From UBA1738 sp003453455 (lineage in GTDB: Bacteria > Bacillota > Clostridia > UBA1381), in NCBI GenBank assembly GCA_946621875.1, contig CAMOOX010000035.1, positions 1-14,004 of the forward strand: DNA of 14,004 nucleotides. The letters are read 5' to 3'. The position numbers were made by a program, and so were the translations under genes. The notes beneath the pieces were generated by a model. That model ran no database searches. It had not been told where the DNA came from and saw nothing but the letters and a program-made list of their open reading frames with translations. Shown here piece by piece: positions 1 through 6,454 of the stretch. The first letter of the stretch is position 1, and the number at the start of each line of letters is the position of its first letter.

Positions 1-1088
1 GAGGGGATAAGCTTCCTGTCCTCGCCGTCATACACATTTTCCACGCCGCCGTTGAAGAAAAATGTAACATGCGCATATTTTTCCGTTTCGGCAATTCGGA
101 GCTGTTTAAGTCCAAGATTTGAAATATATTCACCGAAAGTGTTTTTAAGAACCTGCGGTTTAAAAGCTATGTGAACATTCGGCATAGACGCGTCATATTG
201 CGTCATACACACATAGTAAAGAGGGAAGAATGTACGCTCAAATCCGGTGAAATCAGGATCTTGAAAACTTCTCGTAATTTCCCTTGCGCGATCCGGACGG
301 AAATTAAAGCACACAACAGAGTCGTTTGGGCTAATTTTCCCAACAGGAGCGCCGTTTTCGGTTATAACGGTGGGAATAACAAATTCATCTGTCAAAAATG
401 CGCCGTTTTCGTCCCTTGTTTCATAGGATTTTTTTATTGTGCTTATAATGTCGTCGGTATAAACACCCTCGCCGTTTACCATTGCATTATATGCTTTTAC
501 TACTCTGTTCCAGTTATTGTCGCGGTCCATTGCATAATATCTTCCGCTGACTGTCGCAATTTTTCCGCAGGAGGTATCAAGCTTTTTCTGCAATTTTTCA
601 AGATATGAAACACCCGAGGTGGGGGAAACATCTCTGCCGTCTAAAACAGCGTGCACAAAAACCTTTGAAATACCGTGTTTTTCCGCCATATCAATAAGTC
701 CAAAAAGATGCTCTATGTGCGAGTGAACGCCGCCGTCTGACAGAAGTCCTATAAAATGAAGTGCAGAATTATGTTTTTTGCAGTTGGAAACAGCACCCAA
801 AAGGGCTTCGTTTTCAAAGAAGTCCCCGTCTTGTATGGATTTTGTTATCCTTGTTAGCTCCTGATAAACAACACGCCCTGCGCCTATATTTGTGTGTCCG
901 ACTTCGGAATTTCCCATCTGTCCGTCGGGAAGCCCTACCGCCATACCGCTTGCATCTAAGAGAGTGTTAGGGTAATTTGCAAAATATTTATCCAGATTTG
1001 GTGTTTTTGCTGCTTTTATGGCGTTTCCTTCTACCGCATTATTGATGCCGAAACCGTCAAGAATTATTAAAGCCGTTGGCTGTTTCAT
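1..1088 (-). CDS. gpmI: 2,3-bisphosphoglycerate-independent phosphoglycerate mutase (3' end off the window)
   Basis: Cofactor-independent phosphoglycerate mutase, a cytosolic Mn-dependent enzyme that interconverts 3-phosphoglycerate and 2-phosphoglycerate in lower glycolysis. Reading leftward from ATG at 1088, about 362 residues are visible of the roughly 510 usual for the family, so the C-terminal third lies outside the window. The N-terminus ALIILDGFG contains metal-ligand Asp11. DGQMGNSEVGH at 55-65 holds Ser61, which carries the phospho-enzyme intermediate in this family. SDGGVHSH gives His122, and VLDGRD at 148-153 is the substrate-binding segment. HVTFFFNGG near the edge is another conserved block. 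The start has a good ribosome site (AAAGGAG) and lies 60 bp after tpiA. It is the last visible gene of the pgk-tpiA-gpmI set, and eno would be the natural next gene beyond the edge. No frameshift is seen. Confidence 0.97.
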   Translation of the reverse strand, partial: MKQPTALIILDGFGINNAVEGNAIKAAKTPNLDKYFANYPNTLLDASGMAVGLPDGQMGNSEVGHTNIGAGRVVYQELTRITKSIQDGDFFENEALLGAVSNCKKHNSALHFIGLLSDGGVHSHIEHLFGLIDMAEKHGISKVFVHAVLDGRDVSPTSGVSYLEKLQKKLDTSCGKIATVSGRYYAMDRDNNWNRVVKAYNAMVNGEGVYTDDIISTIKKSYETRDENGAFLTDEFVIPTVITENGAPVGKISPNDSVVCFNFRPDRAREITRSFQDPDFTGFERTFFPLYYVCMTQYDASMPNVHIAFKPQVLKNTFGEYISNLGLKQLRIAETEKYAHVTFFFNGGVENVYDGEDRKLIP

Positions 1089-1118
1089 ACTAAAAATCTC
1101 CTTTGTTATAAAATGAAT

Positions 1119-1137
1119 GGGCGGATATGCTCCGCCC
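1119..1137 (-). other. Intergenic hairpin between tpiA and gpmI
   Basis: A perfect 7-bp inverted repeat (arms GGGCGGA and TCCGCCC, loop TATGC) lies 11 bp after the tpiA stop and about 30 bp before the gpmI start. On the minus strand it is followed by ATTCATTTTA rather than a clean T run, so it is a poor terminator. It could instead protect the 3' end of an upstream transcript segment, or attenuate readthrough into gpmI. The structure is seen in the sequence; the role is inferred. Confidence 0.5.
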
Positions 1138-1148
1138 GAAAAATCTGC

Positions 1149-1901
1149 TTATTTTGCGGCACTGCAAATCGCTGCAAAATCGTCTGTAACCAAAGACGCA
1201 CCGCCGATAAGACCTCCGTCTATGTTGGGTTTTTCCATAAGCTCTGCTGCATTTGACGGCTTCATACTTCCGCCGTATTGGATTGTAAATTCAGGAGCGC
1301 ATTTTTCACAATACAACTCAGAAAGAACCTTTCTTATGCCGCCGCAAACCTCTTCTGCCTGTTCGCTTGTTGCAGTTTTGCCTGTTCCGATTGCCCAGAT
1401 GGGTTCATACGCGATAACTACCTTTTTCGCATCTTCTGCGGAAATTCCGGCAAAAGCCTTTTTAATCTGAATGGAGATTAAGTCCATTGTTATGCCTGCT
1501 TCGCGCTGTTCTAATGATTCACCGACGCAGACAATGGGGATAAGCCCCTTTTCCAAAGCTTTTTTAGTTTTAAGGTTTACCGTTTCGTCAGTTTCTGCAT
1601 TATACTGACGGCGCTCGGAGTGGCCGATAATAACATAATCAACGCCGATGTCCTTTAACATATCTGCGGATACTTCGCCTGTGAAAGCGCCTTTATCCTC
1701 AAAATGCAGATTTTCTGCACCGATTTTAACATGTGAGCCTTTAGCAGCCCTTACTGCCTCGGTAAGGCACACATAAGGCGTACAGCAAACAACCTCGCAT
1801 TTTGCGCCTTTTGTTGCGTCAGCAACAGATTTTACAAAATCATAAGTTTCGCTCGGAAGCTTGTTCATTTTCCAGTTTCCTGCTACGATATATTTTCCCA
1901 T
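1149..1901 (-). CDS. tpiA: Triosephosphate isomerase
   Basis: Interconverts dihydroxyacetone phosphate and glyceraldehyde 3-phosphate; a cytosolic TIM-barrel dimer. At 250 residues it has the family's normal length. AGNWKMN provides Asn9 and Lys11. IIGHSERR at 91-98 holds the catalytic electrophile His94. AYEPIWAIGTGK at 164-175 contains the catalytic base Glu166 and the flexible phosphate-gripping loop 6. YGGS at 209-212 and the GG at 233-234 complete the phosphate site. The ATG at 1901 is preceded by GGAGGAAA at good spacing. The gene starts only 16 bp after the pgk stop, so the two are almost certainly cotranscribed and coupled in glycolysis. Nothing looks damaged. Confidence 0.98.
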   Translation of the reverse strand: MGKYIVAGNWKMNKLPSETYDFVKSVADATKGAKCEVVCCTPYVCLTEAVRAAKGSHVKIGAENLHFEDKGAFTGEVSADMLKDIGVDYVIIGHSERRQYNAETDETVNLKTKKALEKGLIPIVCVGESLEQREAGITMDLISIQIKKAFAGISAEDAKKVVIAYEPIWAIGTGKTATSEQAEEVCGGIRKVLSELYCEKCAPEFTIQYGGSMKPSNAAELMEKPNIDGGLIGGASLVTDDFAAICSAAK

Positions 1902-1917
1902 TTATATTTTCCTCCGT

Positions 1918-3111
1918 TTATTTGTCGTTAATTGCAGCTATTCCCGGGAGCTCCTTGCCCTCCAGGAATTCCAAAGACGCACCGCCGCCTGTCGAAATAT
2001 GGCTCATTTTGCTTGCAAGCCCTGCTTTGTTTACAGCAGCAACGCTGTCGCCGCCGCCGATTACGGTTGTTGCGTCAAGCTCTGACAAAACCTGTGCAAT
2101 AGCGTTTGTGCCCTTTGCAAAATTAGGCATCTCAAATACGCCCATAGGTCCGTTCCATACTACCGTTTTTGCGCTCTTTAAAGCGTCAGAGAAAAGCTCG
2201 ATTGTTTTAGGTCCTATATCAAGTCCCATAAATCCGTCATCAATACCGTTTTCCGACACTTTGATTTGTGCATCGTTGGAATATTCCGAGGCTTCAACAG
2301 AATCTACGGGAATTAGGAGTTTAACGCCTTTTTCCTCTGCCTTTTTCATCATATCCTTTGCATAGTCTATAAAATCTTCTTCCAAAAGGGAGGTGCCGAC
2401 AGAAAGACCGTTGGCTTTCATAAATGTATAAGCCATACCTCCGCCTATAATCAGGGTATCAACCTTTTCCAAGAGGTTATTTATAACTGAAATCTTTGAA
2501 GAAACTTTAGAGCCGCCCAAAATTGCAACCAAAGGTCTTACAGGATTATTTACTGCATTTCCGAGGAACTGGATTTCCTTTTGGATAAGGTATCCGCAAG
2601 CGGCAACGGGCAGGTATTTTGTTACGCCGACATTTGAGCAATGAGCGCGGTGCGCCGTGCCGAAAGCGTCGTTTACGAATACATCTGCCAAAGATGCAAG
2701 CTCTTTTGAAAAATCGTCGATATTTTTTGTTTCCTCTGCGCGGTAGCGGGTGTTCTCCAAAAGAACAACATCGCCGTCTTGCATTTCAGATACGGCTTTT
2801 TTTGCATTCTCTCCTACAACGCAATCGTCCTTTGCAAAAATAACTGCTTTTCCAAGCTTTTCGGAAAGTGCTTTTGCAACGGGAGCAAGAGAAAGCTCAG
2901 GCTTAGGCTCGCCCTTTGGCTTGCCCATATGAGAGCAGAGAATAACCTTTGCGCCGTTATTTATCAAATATTCGATTGTGGGAAGAGCTCCTACAATTCT
3001 TGTGTCGTCCGTTATATTCCGGTTTTCATCAAGGGGAACATTAAAATCGCATCTTACGAGGACACGCTTTCCCTTAACTTCGATATCTTCTACGGTTTTT
3101 TTGTTCAGCAT
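1918..3111 (-). CDS. pgk: Phosphoglycerate kinase
   Basis: Transfers phosphate between 1,3-bisphosphoglycerate and ADP, the first ATP-yielding step of lower glycolysis. With the start at 3111 it has 397 residues, the usual bacterial length. The N-domain shows RCDFNVPLD at 20-28 and SHMGKPKG at 60-67 (substrate-binding basic patch). The nucleotide-binding C-domain has ILGGSKVSSK at 197-206, WNGPMGVFE at 319-327, a GGGDS at 352-356 and STGGGASLE at 373-381. The frame extends to a GTG at 3117, but that GTG lies inside the ribosome site AGAGGTG, which sits 5 nt ahead of the ATG at 3111, so the ATG is preferred. It is the first gene of pgk-tpiA-gpmI and has its own promoter. gapA, the common partner upstream, is absent here. 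Confidence 0.98.
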   Translation of the reverse strand: MLNKKTVEDIEVKGKRVLVRCDFNVPLDENRNITDDTRIVGALPTIEYLINNGAKVILCSHMGKPKGEPKPELSLAPVAKALSEKLGKAVIFAKDDCVVGENAKKAVSEMQDGDVVLLENTRYRAEETKNIDDFSKELASLADVFVNDAFGTAHRAHCSNVGVTKYLPVAACGYLIQKEIQFLGNAVNNPVRPLVAILGGSKVSSKISVINNLLEKVDTLIIGGGMAYTFMKANGLSVGTSLLEEDFIDYAKDMMKKAEEKGVKLLIPVDSVEASEYSNDAQIKVSENGIDDGFMGLDIGPKTIELFSDALKSAKTVVWNGPMGVFEMPNFAKGTNAIAQVLSELDATTVIGGGDSVAAVNKAGLASKMSHISTGGGASLEFLEGKELPGIAAINDK

Positions 3112-3142
3112 AATCACACCTCTTATATTAAAATCTTTTTGG

Positions 3143-3170
3143 GGGTAAAACCCAACATAGGTATTTTACC
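3143..3170. promoter_or_regulatory. Two short inverted repeats at the pgk promoter (possible operator or leader hairpin)
   Basis: GGTATTTTACC (3160-3170) and GGGTAAAACCC (3143-3153) are each near-perfect 11-bp inverted repeats, and their centres lie 17 bp apart. The first covers the -10 element of the pgk promoter; the second falls in the expected 5' untranslated region. Similar half-sites (GGTA and GGGT arms around an A/T core) would fit a dimeric repressor. The second could also fold as a small RNA hairpin. The repeats are visible; the regulator is unknown and the function is inferred. Confidence 0.35.
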
Positions 3171-3191
3171 TCAAAACAGACAATTTTTCAA
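3163..3191 (-). promoter_or_regulatory. Sigma-A-type promoter for pgk-tpiA-gpmI
   Basis: On the minus strand, a -35 element TTGAAA (3186-3191), a 17-bp spacer and a -10 element TAAAAT (3163-3168) stand about 52 bp ahead of the pgk ATG. Both boxes are close to consensus with ideal spacing, so this is a confident vegetative promoter. It starts the glycolytic transcript separately from spmA/spmB, which lie just upstream in the same direction. Confidence 0.7.
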
Positions 3192-3210
3192 GAGAATTGC
3201 AAAAAAATTG

Positions 3211-3717
3211 TTAAAAATTTATCTTACTTAGCCAGCAAGCGCATAAAATTCCGACAAAATCACCTATAACAGCCGCTAAAATCACCAATTTTGTATGTTT
3301 TACATGAGTTTTGCGGAAATATACCGAAATGGTGTAAAAGGTTGTTTCTGTTGAAGCGCATAAAATGCAAGCGGCGCGCGAGATACGGCTGTCAGCACCG
3401 TAGGTTTTTACGGTATCGGTCAAAAGTCCCAGGGAGCCTCCGCCCGAAAAGGGACGCAAGAGTGCAAGGGGAAGTATTTCGGAGGGAATACCGATTTTCT
3501 GAGTAACAGGCGCTAAAAAAGCTGTAAATGCGGATAGAAGTCCCGAGGACTTCAGCATTGCCGCCATGGAAAGCACGGCAATCATAGGCGGGAGGATTGA
3601 AAAAAGCATTTTCAGTCCATCCTCTGCACCCTCTATAAAGAGCTGATATACAGGTGCTTTGTTGGAAATTGCTATAATGAGTGCAGCGAGGATTAAGAGT
3701 GGAAGAATATATGCCAT
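3211..3717 (-). CDS. spmB: Spore maturation protein B
   Basis: Small polytopic membrane protein of the nucleoside-recognition (gate) domain family. In Bacillus, SpmA and SpmB are needed for proper dehydration of the spore core and heat resistance. The reading frame is open further upstream, but ATG at 3717 is chosen because a perfect AAGGAGGT lies before it and the protein then begins MAYILPLLILAALI, a typical first membrane segment. It is 168 residues against about 178 in Bacillus. Hydrophobic segments are seen near 3-20, 40-60, 75-95 and 140-162. LLRPFSGGGSLGLLTD and CASTETTFYT are the conserved polar motifs within the membrane domain. It starts 2 bp after the spmA stop, and its ribosome site is inside the end of spmA. 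No clear terminator follows, so transcripts may run on into pgk. Confidence 0.93.
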   Translation of the reverse strand: MAYILPLLILAALIIAISNKAPVYQLFIEGAEDGLKMLFSILPPMIAVLSMAAMLKSSGLLSAFTAFLAPVTQKIGIPSEILPLALLRPFSGGGSLGLLTDTVKTYGADSRISRAACILCASTETTFYTISVYFRKTHVKHTKLVILAAVIGDFVGILCACWLSKINF

Positions 3718-3719
3718 TT

Positions 3720-4280
3720 TTACCTCCTTTTTGATAAGAGATGCTGCGCAAAAAGTGCGGAAAAAAGTGCCAAAGATGAGCTTATCCATACGAGAGGTAC
3801 TATCGAAAGCGGATTTTTTGCGCCGAAAGAGGTCAAAATGCTTATTACCGTAGTGGGGAAAAGTTGCAGACTTGCGGTGTTCATAACGGTAAAGCGGCAC
3901 ATTTCACGGCTGGGAAAAGGGCTTTTTCCGTTTTCTTCGTCCATGCCTTCCATTGCCGAAACTCCCGCAGGCGTTGCAGCATTTCCCGTTCCAAAAAGGT
4001 TTGCGATAATGTTCATTGTTATTTTATTTTTATGCGCAGTTTTTGGAAAAAGGCGATTTATTGCGGGAGAGAGCAGCTTTTGGCACTTTTGCGCCGCGCC
4101 GCCCTTTTCTGCTATGCGCAAAATCCCTGACCAAAAGCAGATAGTGCCTGCAAGTGAAATTAAAATGCTCACAGCGTCGGCAGCTCCCGAAACTCCATTT
4201 TGCAGAACATCTTGGGGAAAACCGAAAAAAATTGAGAGAATAAGCGAAAGACAAACGATAAAGGTCCATACAAAATTCAT
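3720..4280 (-). CDS. spmA: Spore maturation protein A
   Basis: Membrane partner of SpmB, from the same gate/nucleoside-recognition domain family, with a role in spore core dehydration known from Bacillus. The start at 4280 gives 186 residues (Bacillus about 196). It is preferred to an in-frame ATG at 4295 because GGTGA sits 5 nt before the inner ATG and the mature reading MNFVWTFIVCLSLILSI is a clear first membrane helix. IANLFGTGNAATPAGV near 90-106 is the hallmark motif, followed by MCRFTVMNTASLQL. Its last codons (Lys-Arg-Arg) are read from the AAAAGGAGG that also serves spmB, so the pair is translationally coupled. A sporulation gene pair here supports a spore-forming host. Confidence 0.93.
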   Translation of the reverse strand: MNFVWTFIVCLSLILSIFFGFPQDVLQNGVSGAADAVSILISLAGTICFWSGILRIAEKGGAAQKCQKLLSPAINRLFPKTAHKNKITMNIIANLFGTGNAATPAGVSAMEGMDEENGKSPFPSREMCRFTVMNTASLQLFPTTVISILTSFGAKNPLSIVPLVWISSSLALFSALFAQHLLSKRR

Positions 4281-4309
4281 AATGTCACCACACATATAAA
4301 AAATTCACT

Positions 4310-4346
4310 ATTATAATATTGTATTTTTTATCCGTCTATGATATAA
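4310..4346 (-). promoter_or_regulatory. Candidate promoter(s) for spmA-spmB, overlapping the thyA promoter
   Basis: Two readings fit the minus strand. A sigma-A-like one has TAGACG (4333-4338), a 17-bp spacer and a perfect TATAAT (4310-4315). A sigma-E-like one has TTATATC (4340-4346), a 14-bp spacer and AATACAAT (4318-4325), which differs at one position from the sporulation -10 consensus CATACAAT. In Bacillus subtilis spmAB belongs to the sporulation programme, which favours the second reading, but the sequence alone cannot decide. Both lie on almost the same bases as the thyA promoter. Confidence 0.4.
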
Positions 4347-4347
4347 T
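4319..4347 (+). promoter_or_regulatory. Promoter for the thyA-folA operon
   Basis: TTGTAT (4319-4324), a 17-bp spacer and a consensus TATAAT (4342-4347) lie about 31 bp ahead of the thyA start. The -35 is weak beyond its TTG, but the -10 and spacing are ideal. It is the only good promoter seen ahead of the long plus-strand gene run from thyA to uppP. Confidence 0.6.
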
Positions 4348-4378
4348 CACAATGTATATTTGTGTAAAGGAGTGCGCT

Positions 4379-5206
4379 ATGAGCTACGCTGATGAAATTT
4401 TTATAAAAAACTGTAAAGAAATCCTTCAAAACGGAGTTACCGATAAGTCCATGACTGTACGGCCAAAATGGGAGGACGGCACGAGCGCATATACAAAAAG
4501 CGTTTTTGGTATAGTAAACAGGTATGACCTGTCAAAAGAATTTCCCATTCTGACGCTCAGGCGCACTTATTGGAAATCGGCTCTTGATGAGGTTTTGTGG
4601 ATATGGCAGAAAAAATCCAATAATGTAAATGAGCTTTCAAGCCATATCTGGGACCAGTGGGCGGATGAAAACGGAAGTATCGGCAAGGCTTACGGATATC
4701 AGCTTGGAATAAAGCATAAATATAAAGAGGGCGAATTTGACCAGGTGGACAGAGTGCTTTTTGACCTTAAAAACAATCCTAATTCAAGAAGAATTATAAC
4801 AAATATTTATAACCATGCCGACTTGTCCGAAATGCACCTTTACCCTTGCGCATATTCTGTAACATTCAGCGTAAAGGACGGAAAACTCAATGCCATTTTA
4901 AATCAGCGCAGCAATGATTTTCTTGCGGCGAACAACTGGAATGTGGTGCAATATGCATTGCTGGTGCATATTTTTGCGAAGGTTTCAAACCTGCTGCCCG
5001 GTGAGCTTATGCATGTTATAGCCGATGCGCATATTTATGACAGGCATATTCCGATTATAGAGGAACTTATAAGCCGTCCGACATATGATGCGCCAAAGCT
5101 TGAAATGGGCGAAATAACAGACTTTTACAAGGTCACGCTTGACGATTTCAAGCTGGAAAATTATAAGTTTAACGAATTTACAACAAAAATACCCATCGCC
5201 ATATAA
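4379..5206 (+). CDS. thyA: Thymidylate synthase (ThyA type, phi3T/clostridial subtype)
   Basis: Methylates dUMP to dTMP using methylenetetrahydrofolate, leaving dihydrofolate for the adjacent folA product. The ATG at 4379 follows AAAGGAG at good spacing; the open frame further upstream overlaps the promoter and is rejected. It is 275 residues, normal length. LYPCAYSVTF places the catalytic nucleophile Cys157. NSRRI at 136-140 supplies phosphate-binding Arg137 and Arg138. QRSND at 176-180 and Asn188 bind dUMP, and HIYDRH near the C-terminal third is conserved. Two blocks depart from the E. coli pattern: EVLWIWQKKSN replaces the LLWFL-x-G-x-TN block, and FLAANNWN replaces the FLGxPFN loop. This resembles the Bacillus ThyA/phage phi3T and clostridial subtype from memory of those sequences. 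It begins the plus-strand operon and ends 10 bp before folA. Confidence 0.97.
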   Translation: MSYADEIFIKNCKEILQNGVTDKSMTVRPKWEDGTSAYTKSVFGIVNRYDLSKEFPILTLRRTYWKSALDEVLWIWQKKSNNVNELSSHIWDQWADENGSIGKAYGYQLGIKHKYKEGEFDQVDRVLFDLKNNPNSRRIITNIYNHADLSEMHLYPCAYSVTFSVKDGKLNAILNQRSNDFLAANNWNVVQYALLVHIFAKVSNLLPGELMHVIADAHIYDRHIPIIEELISRPTYDAPKLEMGEITDFYKVTLDDFKLENYKFNEFTTKIPIAI

Positions 5207-5216
5207 GGAGAAGAGA

Positions 5217-5708
5217 ATGAAGCTGATAGCCGCCGTTTCGGAAAATTGGGGAATAGGAAAGGACAACCGCCTGCTTTTTGACATCCCGAAGGACATGAAG
5301 TTTTTCAGGGAAAAAACAATGGGAAAAACGGTCATTTTAGGGCGTAAAAATTTAGAGAGTTTCCCCGGCGGAAAACCGCTTAAAAACAGAATAAATGTTG
5401 TATTAACCCGTGATGAGAATTTTCAATGCGAGGGAGTAATAACAGCAGGCGGTGTAGACGAGCTTTTAGCACTTCCCTGCATAGATGAAGATGCTTTTGT
5501 AATAGGCGGCGAAAGCGTTTACCGCCAGCTTTTAAAATTTTGCGATGTGTGCTATATAACAAGGGTGCACGAGAGTGCGGACTGTGATAAATTTATGGTA
5601 AATCTTGATGAAAGCGCAGACTGGGAGCTTGTGTCAGAAACGGAAAAAATGGAGGATAACGGGCATATAATCAGCTTTTGCGTGTATAAAAGGAGGCAGG
5701 ATGCGTGA
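5217..5708 (+). CDS. folA: Dihydrofolate reductase
   Basis: NADPH-dependent reduction of dihydrofolate to tetrahydrofolate, closing the cycle opened by thymidylate synthase next door. The ATG at 5217 follows AAGGAGAAG; the upstream open frame is inside thyA. It is 163 residues, typical for bacterial DHFR. ENWGIGKDNRLLFDIPKDM at 9-27 is the Met20-type loop, and Asp26 is the expected substrate-protonating acid. GKTVILGRKN at 36-45 and VVLTRD at 61-66 are NADPH-binding segments. FVIGGESVYRQLL at 94-106 is the conserved glycine-pair motif. The stop overlaps the next start by 4 bp (GTGA). Key residues are intact, so it should be active. Confidence 0.97.
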   Translation: MKLIAAVSENWGIGKDNRLLFDIPKDMKFFREKTMGKTVILGRKNLESFPGGKPLKNRINVVLTRDENFQCEGVITAGGVDELLALPCIDEDAFVIGGESVYRQLLKFCDVCYITRVHESADCDKFMVNLDESADWELVSETEKMEDNGHIISFCVYKRRQDA

Positions 5709-6415
5709 ACCTACACAGAATAGCCGATATAACGGTGGATATGGGTTATAAATACGACAGAATGAAAAAGCAGGCACACGCATATCGTATCGACGGAAAT
5801 ATTACGCCTGAAATGACGATTTATCTTTCCGATTCGTTTTTGGAGGAAAAGTGCAGGGAAATGCCGCCGCTTACGCCTGAAACGAGCGAATACATATACA
5901 CAGGAAGTATTTTCTATACAGGTCTTATTCTTTTTGGTGGATTTATGCTGCATGCGTCTTCGGTTTTGATGGACGGCAAAGCATATCTTTTTTCTGCGCC
6001 GAGCGGCGTTGGCAAATCGACGCACACGGCGATGTGGCAAAAGGTTTTTGGCAGGGACAGAGCAAAAATATTAAATGACGATAAGCCTGCCATAAGAATT
6101 GAAAAGGACGGAATTTTTGCCTTTGGAACGCCGTGGAGCGGAAAAACTGACTTAAATATAAATGTAAAAGCGCCTATTGCGGGCATATGCTTTATAGAGC
6201 GCGGAAAGGCGAACAAAATCCGTAGGGAAAACGGCGGAGCTGTAATATCTAAAATGCTTGCGCAGACCATAAGACCGTACGATGAAAAGGATATGGATAT
6301 GCTTTTAAAAATCATTGATGTCGTTTTAAGGCAGGTACCCGTATATACTCTGTCTTGCGATATTTCAGAAGAGGCGGTGCGCACAGCATATAACGCTATG
6401 TCGGGAAAATCTTGA
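5705..6415 (+). CDS. HPr-kinase/PEPCK-like P-loop protein, substrate unknown
   Basis: A 236-residue protein whose C-terminal two thirds resemble the HPr serine kinase C-terminal/PEP carboxykinase fold. LHASSV at 82-87 matches the conserved strand before the P-loop, FSAPSGVGKSTH at 96-107 is the P-loop (Lys104), and LNDDKPAIR at 123-131 supplies an acidic pair expected to bind metal. GTPWSGK at 141-147 and FIERGKAN at 163-170 are further conserved-looking pieces. The first P-loop glycine is Ala98, as I recall for these HprK-like orphans. It is not genuine HprK: there is no N-terminal HprK domain and the length is shorter than the roughly 310 usual. Residues 1-75 look like a small variable domain. 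The GTG start overlaps the folA stop by 4 bp and has AGGAGG 8 nt upstream, so it is translated with folA. A nucleotide-dependent kinase or phosphotransferase is likely; the target cannot be told. Confidence 0.75.
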   Translation: MNLHRIADITVDMGYKYDRMKKQAHAYRIDGNITPEMTIYLSDSFLEEKCREMPPLTPETSEYIYTGSIFYTGLILFGGFMLHASSVLMDGKAYLFSAPSGVGKSTHTAMWQKVFGRDRAKILNDDKPAIRIEKDGIFAFGTPWSGKTDLNINVKAPIAGICFIERGKANKIRRENGGAVISKMLAQTIRPYDEKDMDMLLKIIDVVLRQVPVYTLSCDISEEAVRTAYNAMSGKS

Positions 6416-6454
6416 TTTTTAGTATAAATTCCAAGGAAAAGGAAACGGTAAGTT

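Noticed and set aside
171..608. Plus-strand open frame near the left edge
   Set aside because: Antisense to gpmI, whose minus-strand frame is conserved throughout.
1802..2365. Plus-strand open frame of 187 codons opposite tpiA/pgk
   Set aside because: Shadow of two conserved glycolytic genes, with no ribosome site or domain.
3112..3117. GTG at 3117 as the pgk start
   Set aside because: It lies inside the ribosome binding sequence that serves the ATG at 3111.
3718..3900. Upstream extension of the spmB frame to 3900
   Set aside because: It overlaps spmA, is basic and non-homologous, and a perfect ribosome site precedes the ATG at 3717.
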